DNA of 64,000 nt from Xiphydria camelus (Eukaryota; Arthropoda; Insecta; Hymenoptera; Xiphydriidae), in contig OY783192.1 of the NCBI GenBank assembly GCA_963678675.1, positions 1,002,001-1,066,000 on the forward strand, in the 5' to 3' direction. The notes under the pieces are model-generated. The model was not told where the DNA came from, ran no database searches, and saw only the letters and a list, made by a program, of their open reading frames with translations. Positions 1 to 13,130 of this stretch are shown here, in pieces. A program made the position numbers and the translations under genes. Each line of letters begins with the position of its first letter. The first letter of the stretch is position 1.

Positions 1-1500
1 GCCGACGCGAGACTCGCGATCGTCGCGTCGACGTTACACCGGGCGGAGCGACGACGAAAACGGCTCCGGGGGATTCGCGACGGGAGACTGTTCGCGCGCG
101 AAACTCAAACTCACTCGGCGCCCGGGAGTATTGGTGGTAAAACGTGTGAAAGGATTCGATCCACTTCGCGTCGGAACGCGAAGTGACGCGGTTGACAGGG
201 AACAAAGTGGGGGGTCTCGAAAATCCTCTTTTCCCCGGGCTAAATCCACTTTTCCGCTCGAAGAGTGGGGACCGTGAAAAACGCGATATCTCGGCGGAAG
301 TAAGAATGATTTTTACGCGGGCAAATTTCGTTCGGAGCGTCGATCCGTCGCGATGATGCACCGCGCGGATAACGCTCGGAGGCCATTAACGTCATCGCAC
401 CTTTCCCTCGCGGACTATAAATCATACTGTACAGAGAGTACCTATCATTAGTGTCGAGAATTGTTTACGATGAATATCTAACCGCCATTAATTTGTTTGC
501 TTGTCAATGAATCTAATCGACCAAAAATCGCATCACGCGTGTGTGAATCCACGCGACGTCTATCGCGGTAGACATCGTAAATTGTATACACATGTGGGTA
601 TGGTTTTAGCTATACGCTGTACGAGCAAACGAGAATCAATATAGGTACGTGTGGCTGTATTCCCCACGGCGCAAGGCGCTTTTCACGTTCGATCACCTTC
701 CACACTCGTCGCTAGCTTCACTAACGCTCGCGCACTTCGCTCATTTCTGCTTTACGTCTTCGTATATAGGTATTATACATCGTAAACGACACCGGAGGGA
801 TAGTAAATGCGCTCGATAAAGACTGCGAAGGGATTTCATGCTATTTATATATTCTCCGTGGAGGAAGACCCTTTGAAAATCTTCTCTCTGCCAAAGCTGA
901 AATTATTTTCGATCGGGTAGCGAGTGGCACGGCTGGAGAACCAAGATAGCGAGGCGCGAGAGCAGAAGATAGAGACGGGATCGGGAACACGAGGAATAGG
1001 ATGCACAAATTTATGCGCGCGGTAGGCTCTACGTCGAGAGTGCGAGAAGAGCGAGAAAAAGAGAAGAGGGAAATGGCTCGAATCTGCGGAGCGGCGAGGG
1101 TAGTTTTAATCGGCTTATTTTGGCAGCATTTTAATTTCATGATATACGACTGAAGCTCGCTGACGCTGCGCGCCTCTTCCCGCGCGCGCCACGGTTAATG
1201 ACCAGACCGGGTAAAATTTATCACTCGACATATACATATATATACCATATCCGCGCGGAGAGGAAATAAGTTTCTCCTTCTTTCGCGCCGAGGGAAACAT
1301 TCGGATTAGGACCCGTCGATTTTCGCCGTTCCACTACATTTTACGAGCGCTCACACGCGCGAAGCGGGACGCGAAACTACAAACACCGTGCTTTCGTTCG
1401 ATAAACGATGGTCTCGCAGTCGTTTATTCAATTATACAGTGCAATCGTGTTGTAGAAACGACTTCAATTTCTTTTATTGGATTCGTTGCTCGATCCTATA
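1..1500. other. Gene-free CpG-rich stretch
   Basis: Mixed-composition sequence with frequent CG dinucleotides. Only short open frames (under 100 codons) occur, with no recognisable domain, and several overlap on opposite strands as expected by chance. No repeat, RNA gene or promoter could be supported here. Confidence 0.6.
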
Positions 1501-1737
1501 CCGGGAGAAGAGGAGGATTTATTTTTAATGAATAAATTTATAGGTATTTTTGATTATGGCGAAAGAAATGTTTCGTTGGGCAAAGTAAATCTATGTTAAT
1601 TATCATAATATCTCTTTTATTCAAATAGAAATAGAGTAAGTAATAACTAACGAATATTTTCCGGATCAAAAGAAATATTTCTGTCGCTATGATCAAGTAT
1701 ACGTATTATTAACTATAAATAAACTGTTTTCTCAGTG
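1501..1737. mobile_element. MITE family F, copy 1
   Basis: This 237-bp element matches the copy at 57966-58187, including the shared internal blocks TTGATTATGGCGAAAGAAAT and AGAAATAGAGTAA. The right end reads TTTTCTCAGTG. The left end is eroded (CCGGGAGAAGAG against CACTGGGAGAAGAG in copy 2) and follows a TA. The arms are long and inverted, as in foldback or mariner-type MITEs. It has no coding capacity. Confidence 0.8.
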
Positions 1738-3457
1738 TGTAGATTATCGATTGATACCGATTCACATGGATCCTCGATCAATTTCGCAAAACGCGCTACG
1801 CCATAATTGCCGTCAATTAAGTTCTACCAATATAGCGCGCGTCGACGTATTTTTCTCTCCTTTCGGGACACTTCGAGTGGCCTCCTTCTTTGGTCCGCAG
1901 CTTCTCGTTGCGAAGAAAAGAGCCACTCGACATTTTTATTCTCATCTTGTCGCTGTCGCTTCGGGGCGTTGCGATTAAGTGACGCGACTGGTCGATCGTC
2001 TCTCTTGACTTATCCGCCGAAACGTTTCCTTCCGTAGAGATGAGATAAAATGGTAGGAACCGATAAAGCGCCTCTCTTTTCTCTCGTGATCTCGAAAAGA
2101 TCATATGAAATTATAATCAAAATCTCTTCATTCAAATCTCCAATTGATTTGGCGGTTATATATGAAACCAATAAACAATTTCACCCGCTGTAAAGCTCGC
2201 TGGTGACGTTACTTTAGTTTCTCATTGACAGGTACATGACGACGGCAATCCAGGCTGACGGTAGGCAACTGAATATTTCAAACATCGACTCCGCGTGATT
2301 CGAAATCCGTTGGTCGGGATAGGATATTATAAAAAAATAATACGGAATCGGATAACGATCGGGTGTCTCATTTGATATGCGCAGTCGGATCACCGATGTG
2401 CGGGTAAAAGTTCGAGAGCTGCACGCGTTCGCGATTTGTATGCGTATTTTATAAACTATTCGTCTGCATTTTATACGTTACCATACAAGGTTACACCTGA
2501 AAAGTAAACTTCGTCGTAACGAGTTCGCAAAATTTGCAGTTCCCGTATATCCGATAACTGACGTCAACTGCATTAATAAACACGATCCGTCGACGAGGAA
2601 ATTCCGAAGCAATGTACGTCGAGGCGCCTCGCTGTGGGACCGAGCCGACGTAATACGGGGGTACGTCCTCCCGATCCGTTTCTTAATGCCTCGGAATGCA
2701 CCAAAGCCGAGTTTCTCGAAGGTGGAATGTCCTCTGACATCGTGGGCACGGGAAGCGCGCTACGTGCCGCGTTCCATTTTATTCGCGGCTAAAGGGTTGG
2801 CGTGTACGAGGAAATGCCGATGGAAAGTGCGCGTACACCCTGTCGACTCAGTTTAACGTATTCTTCAATAATTCATTTTGCACGTAGGAGAGCTGCGGAA
2901 ATGGCAGGGAGAATGTGGGCGATGGTAGAGGAAGTGGTGGCGTGGCGCGGCGGGGGTGGGAGGGAGAGGAGGAGACGGTGGGAGCTGAGAGAAGGACGGG
3001 TAGCGCGGCTATTAAATATGCCCCGGAAAATTGGATTTGAAATTCTTATTTTTCCTCGACGCAGAGCGAGTCTACCTACTTCTGCTCGGGTGGTAAAAAC
3101 GCGCGTTCGGCCCGAGGCTAAATACCAATGTCAGCACCGCGTCACGTATGGCAGCTATACACCGACCTAATAGTCTTAAATTTTTATGTTATGTACCTGC
3201 TGGGAAGCCTCCGCGGAAAACCGGGACGTACCTGCATGTAATGGAATACCCTCCAGAGATACGTCGAGTGTTCCGTGGTAACTATATGCCTGCAGCCTCT
3301 CGAGCGGCTTTCACGTGCGCGATATGTACCGCGTGTGCCACGCGATATCGCCCGTCCGGACGGTCGCACTCGACGTAAATGTGAACGAATCGCATCGAGA
3401 GAGTCCGTATATATGTTATAACGCCTTTCTTGCGCGGCTAACGGAACGCGTGTCTAC
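1738..3457. other. Gene-free stretch
   Basis: No gene is supported. A purine-biased GC-rich patch of GGGAG, GGAGG and GGCGG runs lies at about 2925-3000. The rest is ordinary mixed sequence with short chance open frames. Confidence 0.55.
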
Positions 3458-3713
3458 ACTGAGAGAAATAATTGCTAGTGTCAAAAATATATATCTTGAA
3501 CCAAGGAATGTGTAAAAATGTTTAAGAATACAGTTTCTTGGTCGAAGAATATACATTCTTGATTTAAATATACCTTCGTTGGCACGAGAAATTTTTTCTG
3601 TGTGAAGAAAACAATTACTCGAGCCTATCAAGTATTTTCTTGCACGAAGAAAACCATGGTTCGATCCTGAAATTATGTCATGTTTTTGGTTAAAAAACAA
3701 ATTTTTTTCTCTT
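3458..3713 (-). mobile_element. MITE family A, truncated copy at 3.5 kb
   Basis: It begins TA-CACTGAGAGAAATAATTGC and follows, block by block, the reverse complement of the complete copy at 29479-29773. Shared blocks include TTTAAGAATACA, TTCTTGGTC, AACAATTACTCGA and GATCCTGAAATT. The distal terminal repeat is missing or scrambled after about 3713, so the copy is 3'-truncated. An open frame of 178 codons overlapping it on the minus strand is TE sequence, not a gene. Confidence 0.82.
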
Positions 3714-4525
3714 GGTATATTCGAGTCGAAGTGGCTCGAAAAAAAATTCGCGTTCGAGTGCGCTTCTCTTGGCACTCTCAATTTTCTCTTTACGCGGGAG
3801 CTAGCGAGCCTAATAAATTGGAACCCTTCCGTCGTCAGCTCCTCGTTATTACTTCTCGGTAAGGAAGGAAGGAGACTGGCAGTCACGATGTTGATTAGGG
3901 TTGACGAATATTGATGAAACGTAGGTATCAAGAAACTTCGGTTCATTGTCACACCGATATCTCAATTTGTAGATAATTTGCTTGAAAATTGCTCCCTTCT
4001 AGTCCGATGTTTACGATCTATTTATTACCTCCCCTCATTTGCCCAATAAAAAACTTATGGAAATATCAACTGATCGATGACTGCGTAGGATGTATATTAC
4101 ATTATCGAGCGAGGTCCTCGCGTGCCTGATATTATACCGTCGAACGAACGTCAACTTAATTTTACCCAGGTATCAAATTTCTCCGCGGGAGTGATTGCGT
4201 CGAAAATTGGACCGTTATCGTCTAGCGTAACGACTTCCGCCACGCGGAGTGCGAACCGTGTAACGTTATCGCGCGCGACACCCAGCCTATAAGTAGCCGT
4301 GCGCTTTTGACGGGTCATATTTTACGAAAGATCTCTGTATCTAATTGTATGTACGACAGCTTGATTGCTAGTACCGATGGTTGATGATAGGAATTACAAT
4401 TTCCTGACGATGATTTGAAAATTAATATGGACGTGGAATACAGTAATGGTATACTAGGAAAAGTGGAAAGGTTGAAACGAGGAAATGAAATGACACGTAT
4501 GACATTAAATCGGCATTTTGAATTA
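3714..4525. other. Gene-free stretch
   Basis: Nothing beyond ordinary mixed sequence is seen between the family A fragment and the foldback at 4526. No supported gene or repeat. Confidence 0.5.
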
Positions 4526-4668
4526 CCGCTTCATCCAGTAGCGCTGAGACTCATGCTCGTTCTCGAGAATTTGTACGTAGGAGACATTTGTATTTACTGT
4601 TGTAAGCAGTTTCCTCTATACAAATTCTTAAAAACGTGCCCGAGTCTCAGCACTACTGGATGAAGCAG
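4526..4668. mobile_element. 143-bp foldback element with TA flanks
   Basis: Both ends carry the inverted sequence GCTTCATCCAGTAGYGCTGA. The arms continue for about 70 nt (GAGACTC, AGAATTTGTA and GGA pair across the centre), with a loop near 4597. TA dinucleotides flank both ends (4524-4525 and 4669-4670), consistent with a mariner-type target duplication. If transcribed it would form a long hairpin, so a hairpin-RNA source is an alternative reading. Confidence 0.75.
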
Positions 4669-7213
4669 TAAAAATTGCTGTTTTTTCCGTATAGACAGAT
4701 TTGTTTCCTTAGAGAAAGAAAAGAGCTGAAAGATGCCCGTTGAGTGAATTCCATTCCAATATTATAATCCCCCAATAGGGAGCGCGCACGTCGCAGTTAT
4801 TGAACTGCTAAAAACAGATACGGTCTTTAATTTTAACCCGTAGACCCGAGAGAAGATCTAAATCCGTAAATAGAGTATTAGTTACGGGTCGCCGACCATC
4901 CATACCTTTGATAATGGTACGTGGGACCCAAAATAGCTTACTTCTGCACACGAGGTGAATCGACGTTCTATAATAGAGAGAACGAGTAGATTATTTCTTC
5001 GACCAAAATGAATTCCATCTGGCTTTACTGGAGGCAAGTGAACACAATTTTTATTTTCCAAGTGGAGGGATTAACGTTCGACAAATAAATTCATTTCCCT
5101 CGGCAGCGGGAGCTTTTTTATTTTGTAAAGAACCACTCCACGAAAATAACTGAAGAACTCATACATATCGACAAATTGTTCGTACATGAATGCCGATGTC
5201 AATCAGCATTGTACAGTTCATTGCGTCAAGGGCGCAGCGAATGCTAGAAGACGATGCAATTATGACAATTTCGAGCGAGGCCTCAGTTAATTAAACAACT
5301 CGTAACAAGCATCCGAGTTTCCCATTCGCGGAAGTGATGGAATTATGTAAATGATAGCCGGATACGGTGTGTGTTTCGCGCAGCCATCGGTGGATACGTA
5401 TATCGAATAACGTTATCTCATTAGGACGAGCAAATTGCCCGCTTTCGAGCTTTGCGCCATTCCACCCCTCTTCTAATACGGCAAACATTTCGACCCAGCG
5501 GAGAGTGGCTGTTAAAAGGTAGCTTCGAAAAATAAGCAGTATTTGAAAGGAGTCGATATGCAGCACCTGGTCAGTCATTGCGGTCGCCGTTTAAAAATGG
5601 AACGCCGGAAGAGGGTGTGGAGAGAGAATGAGGAGAGCGAAAGAGGCGGGAGGGGTTAGTGGAAGAACGAGGGTCGGTCGGATTAAGGGCACCACCGCGA
5701 CAAATTTCTCCCTCTTCCCCCCGCATTGCCCCTACGTCGCTTATTCACATTCGTCCATTGTTTGTTCGTTATTCAATTATTGACATTCCCGCAACGATGA
5801 AAAGCTCGCTGCAGTCAAATTGGCAGAGCGAGGATTAAGCAGCCTCGCGGCTAGAGCCGCGTTGATTGTTAATGACGCCCTTCATCCCGTCCCCCTGGAC
5901 CCTTTCAACCCTCGTAACACCCTTCTTTTTAACAATAGGAAAAGTGACGTTTCGGACCCGGTGAAACAACGACGACTGCGACGACGACGACAATGCTGAC
6001 GACGCGAAACGTTCGAGTCCTCCTTTACCGTGTCGAGGATCGTGACGTTGCACGGCGTGGACTATAGGTCCGTCGTAATTATTTACGAGGGTATCAGCAG
6101 AAAGGTCGAATCGTGTCGGGCCTCGATTCCGCGTACCTTTTGTGCATTTCTGACCTCGATTCATTTGTAAATGAAGCGGCTGCCCCTGCGGGACCGGCCG
6201 CGACCCGACGTGTGTTTGCATAATTACGAATTCATGCATGCAGGATTTTATTGGAGTCCGGAGAAATTAACTAAGTACCCGGGGTATCCCCGGCCGCGAC
6301 ATTAAACATGCATGTATGCAAATAAAAGAAACGCAAGCCTAAGTAACTGGATGTCGTTTCAAATTTCGCATCGCGCCGTCGCTCCGACGTTGATTCCCGT
6401 GGATTTGTGCAGGAGTTGAAGCGAAAACGGAGACTCGTGCATACGGGGCGGCCGCGCTCGGGGTGTGGAACAAAAAACTCCTGCCACTGTCAAAATTAAA
6501 CCAGTCGCTGTAGCTTTTAAGCTCGCCGCTCTCCGTCCACGCGGAAGGCGTGTCTCGTGCTGAAATTTACCGAAAATCTAAAAGCCGCCCTCTCCTCCCC
6601 CCGCCCATACGATAATTCGGGCGACATAAAGTCGCAATTTACGAGAAAACTACGAGCGTACGTCAAATTTTATATCTCTTCATCCCGAGGGAGATCCGGT
6701 TCGGGTTAGTTGCCGGGGTGTTCACCTCCCCCTCCCTTCTTGCCCTTATCGTACAAAGCTCACCCGCGCTAGAGCGGACGAACATGTGAGCGGAGAACGA
6801 GAGAACAAGGGGCTGAATCATTTTTTACGAGCGCAATATTTTTACTTAAAGTTTTACAGCATCTAACGAAATTGTCGGCGCCACGTTCGGATCGTGATAA
6901 AAAATATCATAAAACGCATCGGCCCGCGCTCTCGTACGAGTACACCCATACGGAGCGTCCGTCTGAAAAGAATGTCTTATTAAGAATAAACCGTAGTCAT
7001 ATCGTCACCAAAAGTAACATCCTACTCACGACGGAAAATTGAATGTCTTCGCTCGAAACTTCACTCCGCAGGGAAAGTTATACGCGCCGGAAATTTGCCG
7101 CTGGTTTCTGGAGAATACACGAGACAAGTTTGGCGCTATAAAAGTCAGCTTCGACGTACGAAGCTCGAGCGCGCCCTCTTTAAATCGAGTTCTATACATT
7201 TTTTCTCCTCACG
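4669..7213. other. Gene-free stretch with small repeats
   Basis: No gene is supported. Visible features are a degenerate ACG trinucleotide patch (about 5967-6003) and a perfect 16-bp palindrome at 5846-5861 (CGCGGCTAGAGCCGCG). The CG-rich parts give several overlapping chance open frames up to 134 codons. Confidence 0.5.
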
Positions 7214-7262
7214 CGCTATATCTATATATATATATATATCTATATCTATATATATCTATATC
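7214..7262. repeat. TA/TC microsatellite
   Basis: A run of TATA and TATC units, directly visible, is interrupted only by C substitutions. It probably varies in length between individuals. Confidence 0.92.
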
Positions 7263-9897
7263 CGCACGAAGACGTTGCCCCGGTCTGCTCGGATAGCGAA
7301 AATGGATCGCAGGTGCATCAGTCCGCGAGGCATTCGTCCCGATATCCTTGCACGTCTTCGTTCGCGGCGATCACCCTGTATAAGATCGAAGCCGGCGCGC
7401 GAGGGTCGCGTTTTGATTCCAGTGGGCTCCTTTCATTATTCAAGGAACGGCGTCCCATCGCGCGATCTTATCACCGTTTCTTATTAAGGCCGCGATGAGA
7501 GTCTGCGGTCGGCGACGCCTCGAAACTTTCCAAACGAACCCACCTCCGATCGAATCGCGTCGCATTCGAATCGCGCACGAACGTTACACGCGAGCATCGG
7601 TGGGTGGTGCAACAATACGACGGGATCCTCCCGTCGCGTCGGCTGGCGGTCGATCGCAGGAATCGACTTTATCGGAGAGAGGTCATCGAGACCGTGCAAA
7701 CGCGGGATCGCGGAAACGACGGCTCCAAGTTTTTCCGGAAAAGGAAAACTCGGGCGAAAGTAAATATGAGAAAGAGCCTGCCGGCGTGGAGCGTTCCGAG
7801 GAGAGCGAGAGAAACGTGGAACGCGTGGGGGAGAGGTCCTTATAACCGTGCTTCAACGGTCGGAGCACCCTCGCCCTCTTCCTCGGCACCGCGGGCGAAA
7901 TACACCCCCGAAAAAGCGAGCGACTCTCCCTTGCGAGACAAAGCCACCCCCCGCCGGCCTACCCCCGCGGACTAGCCGGCGGCGAGGTCTCGAGTTAATT
8001 TTTAAACTTTCCCGTCCGGAATTCCTTCGGCAATTTCGCCGCCGGTTTTCCCGCCAATTACACCCAACCGTTTTTGTAACTTTAATTCGAAGAAACTCTC
8101 TCGTTTCCTGCCCCGTTGTCCCCGACCCCGTCGCCCACGCGCACCGCGACTCCCGACCCCTGCTGGCGTCGGCTCTTCCTCCTTTCTTCCTTCCCCCTTT
8201 CTGTTCGGAAAAGTCAATTCGGCGGGGCTTCCTAAATTTCAAGCGAAGTTAATCGGGCAGGTGCTTTTGAATTTTAATCGCGACGAGGACCGCGCCGCAC
8301 CGTTAGTTGCGGATTCTCTAGCTTCGCGCGTCGTTGTCGGTGATCATTTCCGATTGGAATTGGGGGTTAGGCGATCAACGCACTTCCGGTAATGGTTATA
8401 TCATCGTCTCTGTGAGAATATAAATTGAAGATAAATATTGATGAGCGAGGCAAGGAAGGAAATTCGTTTTTGTTATAAAATGCGGAAAAAATAAGCGTCG
8501 CGATAATGAGAAACGCGGTACACATTGCCGCACGTTTACAACGTCAGCTGCCGTATGCATCCCGAGTGCAGCAAAAGCCCCAATTTGCGACGCCTATTAA
8601 AACTACGGTACGTCGATGAATAATCGGAGCAGAGGCGAATATTGCGTTGTATTTTCCGAAATTCGTCGAAACAGCATTTACTGCAAAAAAAATGAGTTCG
8701 CGAGAACGAGGGATAGATATGAATATTTGATGGCGTCGATTAATAATTTTCCTCGAAACGATTGAGACTCATTTGGCAAAATGAAATTGTAATTCGTAAC
8801 AATGAATTACTAGTTGGGGATTGATTAAGCCGGCATTTATACGAATGGGAAAATAAATACTTTGTTAAACCAACTATACATTTTACCTCCCTGTAGGTAC
8901 ACCAAAAAAGATGTTCTCGATTGTTGCAACAATCGAATCGTTCGATTATCGCAACCCCTCTTGTGCTGCACTACAATCGCCAAAGCGGGAATTGAAGGAC
9001 GAGTATTTCTGTTGTATCACGTTCACTTCCATTAACACGCGTTCCTAAAATGACCTCGTAATCATTTCAACCGAATCCGGAGTTCGACTTCTACGCGTTT
9101 ATCTCGCGTATAGGCGCGCGTATTCCTCGATGATACGCTACGATATACCGTCGTTCGTTCCGCTTTTTGTATCCGTCACACGTCCATTGATTTTCGATGA
9201 TAATCTGGGTTACACGTCGCCGATCGAAGACGACGGTCGCGCTTCAATTCTCGGTCTCGCGTCATTCCACATACTCGCCTCGTCGATGTTTTATAAGCCT
9301 GACGTAGGTCGACGCGCTTGTCATAGGAGGCTGTATCGTTCGAGGTGTAACGACAGATTTCCCGGGAACTTTCTCGCGCGAAACCACGCGCGTGAAGGGC
9401 AACGATCGACCGAAAATAACGCGCGACTCCGAGGTATCCTCATGCCTGTTCCCTTCGTTTTTTCACGCGGACAAGGAAGGGACTACACGGAAGGGGAGAC
9501 TCTCGACGGCGATACGAAGGGAATTGACGAAAAAAATTTTCAATCCACGTCGCGACACCCGAGGGACGCGCGACTCGACTTTCGCGGGGGCGAGTTATCG
9601 ATCGCCAAAAGATCCGCGTGTACTCTGGAGAGATACGCGGTCTCTCGGCGGAAAACTGAAATTGTTAAAAATGCGGACGGCTCCGAAAACGGGTAGCGTC
9701 CGTCCCACCCCGCGGGGACGCGCGGGAGAGATCTCGATATTCGTCCCGAACTACACCGCTCGCAAGGAAACCGATCCAGGAGAGGGTCGAGCTCCTTGAT
9801 CGATAAACGTCACGAAACATCCCCGCATTCGGCCAATCTGCTTTTTTCCTTCTCGTCGCGTAGTTTTTTCGTCGACACTTTTTGCCAGCTCCGTGCT
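7263..9897. other. Gene-free CpG-rich stretch
   Basis: Long overlapping open frames occur on both strands (up to 188 codons at 9130-9696). They are rich in Arg, Ser and Pro, as expected when CG-rich DNA lacks stop codons, and match no family I know. A perfect 18-bp palindrome (CGATTGTTGCAACAATCG) lies at 8929-8946. Confidence 0.5.
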
Positions 9898-9968
9898 CCA
9901 TTCCCTCCCTCCCTCCCTCTCTCCTTCTCTTTCTCGTATTTCTTCTTCTTCTTCTTCTTCTCCTCTCT
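9898..9968. repeat. Polypyrimidine tract with TTC microsatellite
   Basis: A 70-bp run of nearly pure pyrimidine has CCCT repeats, then CT, then eight or so TTC units near 9940-9961. On the opposite strand it is a pure purine tract, which is what gives Glu/Lys/Arg-rich chance frames there. Confidence 0.9.
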
Positions 9969-10973
9969 TAACCGTGTTCTTGCTCCACTCTCCATCGATC
10001 GGGACAACACGGCATTGCGTATACGCCCTTTGCGTAGGACCCATGCACACTATCACAAGTACGAATATATGTTGTATGTATACGGAAAACAGCGCCGCCA
10101 AACTGGGTTTCTTGGCGAAACACACTAGGGTGTAAATTCTCTATATGTACACGTGTAACACAAACGAAAGCTACGCTTGTGAATGTACGCAAAAGGCCTG
10201 TAGGTACGAGCGACGACGAAAGTAGTTTACGTCTCGCGCCCATCGGTTCATTGATTTTTATATTAGGCCGATATAGTCGCATCGACCCGCCGAGATAACG
10301 TCTCGACTGATTACTCGTGTGAATGGAACGCGTATAGACGCGAAGGAACGGCCGATAGCGGATGCTTAATGTCCGCTTAAAGCGTGCATCGCTTCTAGTG
10401 GTGCGCTCCAGTAGTAACGGCGAGCCGGTGCGCAGACCGATCGTAAATCGTTCTTCGACCGTCTCCGAGACGATTTCTGTTAGTCCCGGAATCGATTGCC
10501 GGCTCTCCGCGATTACGCCGAAACGCAATTCCGAGGAATAGCGAGATTTTCGAAATTTCTCTCGCAACTTAGTCTCGCGTTCGCAAAAACGTACCGGTCC
10601 AATCCCCACGAACCCCTTCGAAAGGTTCTCCAAAAACGAGCCTAGTTTTTGCTTTCCACGTCCCGAAGGATCGCGCCCATTCTTCACCAAGGATTTGGTT
10701 CTACCCAACGGCCACGTAAACGCATTTATCGGCCATTGCGCGTTTCAAATTGGAGATTTCAGACGAGGGATATATCTTCGGCTCGAGAGCCCTACGTTCC
10801 GGTCGAATTTCTCGCTCCGCTGGCAGACGTTCCGCTCTTGTCGGTGGGGCGCTTAAATCCGCGTCACTTAGCTCGCGGGCAGCGAGTGGTGCTCGCGCTC
10901 AACCTCTTCCACCTCTCTCTTCTTCGCTCGCCTATGCGCAAATCTGCGCTCGTTCGGGTAAATCACGAGAGAG

Positions 10974-10975
<2 letters not shown>
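9969..10975. other. Gene-free stretch containing the longest open frame
   Basis: A 246-codon open frame runs on the minus strand at 9968-10708. It has no recognisable domain, signal peptide or transmembrane segment, and an unrelated 189-codon frame begins on the + strand at 10649. I regard both as chance. No splice-linked continuation was seen. Confidence 0.5.

Positions 10976-11019
<44 letters not shown>
10976..11019. repeat. (CT)22 microsatellite
   Basis: About 44 bp of uninterrupted CT dinucleotides, directly visible. The length and purity suggest a variable locus. Confidence 0.97.
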
Positions 11020-11024
<5 letters not shown>

Positions 11025-11218
11025 ACTACTTTTACTCTTTACTATTCTTTATTGTATTATACTTGCTACTTTATTTCTTTATTACGTTATCGACTTCAAT
11101 TATCATTATCAATACCAGGTACTATTCTCTCATCACCATCTTCATTAGTATTACATTGTACCGGCTACTTTATTATTTCTGCATATTATCATTAATCATT
11201 ATTATTACTATAGCTTAG
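11020..11218. repeat. Degenerate TTA/TAC/CAT low-complexity tract
   Basis: About 200 bp made mostly of TTA, TAC, ATT and CAT triplets directly follow the CT repeat. The pattern (TTTACTAC, ATTATCATTA, CATTATTATTA) looks like an old, decayed trinucleotide array. Confidence 0.75.
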
Positions 11219-13130
11219 GCTACTTAATTATTTTTACTTTGTTTCCTTTATATTAATTTGTCTTTCCCATCGGCTCTTAGAGGGTACGCCCTAGACCTTA
11301 ATAAATGCTATTCTATCCTAGTCTTTCTCCCTCTTTCTCTCGAAAGAGATATACGTATATAATGTACCGTTAGCGACCTTGTTAGAGGACCGCGTGCGAC
11401 GGATTGGCGATGTATCTTCGTGTACCGAGGAGGGTTCAGGGAGCAAGTCGCGCCCTGAACAAACAGTCGTGCCGCCGCGACTGCGGCTGATCAATATGGG
11501 GGCCCCAACTTTCCAGCCGTAAGAGCCTTTATACTCGTATGTATACGAACGATCGCGCTTCCTCGGGTCTCTGCCGCTTTCCGCTTTACGCGGACTCCGC
11601 AGCGTGCGAAGCGCTACTAAAATAGCGACTGCAGGTTTTTTCTCGCTTTACGCCGCGGCCAATGACGCGACGAAGATGTAACGACGCCGATAAGCCCTTC
11701 GCGCGAGTAACGCGCGTACATAAAGCAGCTTCGCTGCGTTAAGTCACTAACTTTTAATCCGATAATATTGAATGTTACTTTCACCATTATATCATTATTA
11801 CAGTAGGTAATAACGTATAACGCGAGCGAATAATGAACTATGCCAATGCTCGTTGGTCATTGGGATACTGGCAACCCTTTAATTCAATACGGCCCTAAAA
11901 CAGCCGAGCTATCTGATTGGTCAATGGCTCATCTTACAGCTTTATACGCGGAACCGTCTTCCGACTCACTATAGCACAGGCCTAAGTGCCTTACAAACGG
12001 CGACGACGCCGAAGGTATACCTCCATGCCTGTCGCGAAATTTACATTTCGAAAGATAAAAGGCTTTCCGGATAATCTCTCTTTACCTAACGGACGCGGTG
12101 AATAAAATATGAGCACGCGCGCGCGAATCGTCGGCCCTTTCCTCTCCCTCCCCCCGTGGCTCCACGCGGCCCACCGCTTTCCTCGTTTCGACGAAGCGAA
12201 GGGGTGCGTGGAACACGCGAGATGCACCACCTCTTATCGCGCGTTACGCGCGCGCGAGAGAAAGAGGAGGAGGGAGAGAGAGATGTTGGGAGCTAGTTCT
12301 CGAGAGAAAAAAATACACACATCGTTCTCTTTACAGCCTCGCAGCGCGATCGATGGAGATACGATCTCTCGGCGTTGTTCCACGTAATGAGACGAAGCCA
12401 TAAAGCACCGCGCGATTCGAAAGTTCGTCGAACGACGGAGGCGTCGTCGGCGTTTGCACTGTGAAAGTGTGCAGACGCTTCCCTCGTCTTTATTCTACGC
12501 CCGCTTCGTTCACGATCGCTTCTTCTGACTTTCTCCTCTCTCTTTCGTTCTATCTCCCGCAGCGAGACTATTTCCCAGCGCCAGACAGACCGAAATGGGC
12601 GGACTCGTCCAATAGTTTCGAGATAAGACGACGGGCCATTAAAAACTTAAACGGCGAGCCGACTATTATCGCGCCGTGTCGACTTCGCGGCGAACTATGC
12701 GCGGTGTTTCTGCTAATTCGAGACTCGCGATTAAGCTAAGCTCCGGGTGCCCACTCAACGGGTGACGTTTTCATAAATCTCGTGGAGATATAACGTATCC
12801 GTTGCCCGCGGGGGTTGGAAATGTCTTTCGCATGTCTGAGCGCGTGACTCGACGTACGGATATCGCCGGGAGTTTCCATTTCGCCGTTCCATATCCGTTC
12901 GGTATAATAGCGGCGCGATATAAGACGGAGGTTCGGTCTCGGAAACTCGATCAGCTGCGTATACGCACCGCTGGTATTGCGATCCCACGGAATGTATCGC
13001 GACGTAGGAAACGGAGCTGCGACGATCGGTGAGAAGGATTTTCGATTAGATGGTATGGAGCATTTAAATTGAGATAAGAGTACATGAATATCTGTAAAAC
13101 AATTGACGCATTTTAGAAAGAAATGTTTCT
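11219..13130. other. Gene-free CpG-rich stretch
   Basis: No gene, RNA or repeat supported. Several CG-rich patches (for example 12100-12260) yield short open frames without recognisable content. Confidence 0.5.

Noticed and set aside
3416..3952. 178-codon minus-strand frame
   Set aside because: Much of it is family A MITE sequence; family copies elsewhere do not keep the frame.
5993..6010. CTGACGA followed by CGAAA
   Set aside because: Only three bases separate the two core strands, so no stem II can form.
9968..10708. 246-codon minus-strand open frame, the longest in the window
   Set aside because: No recognisable domain or motif, and an unrelated frame opens on the other strand at its upstream end. 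CG-rich DNA lacking stop codons explains it.
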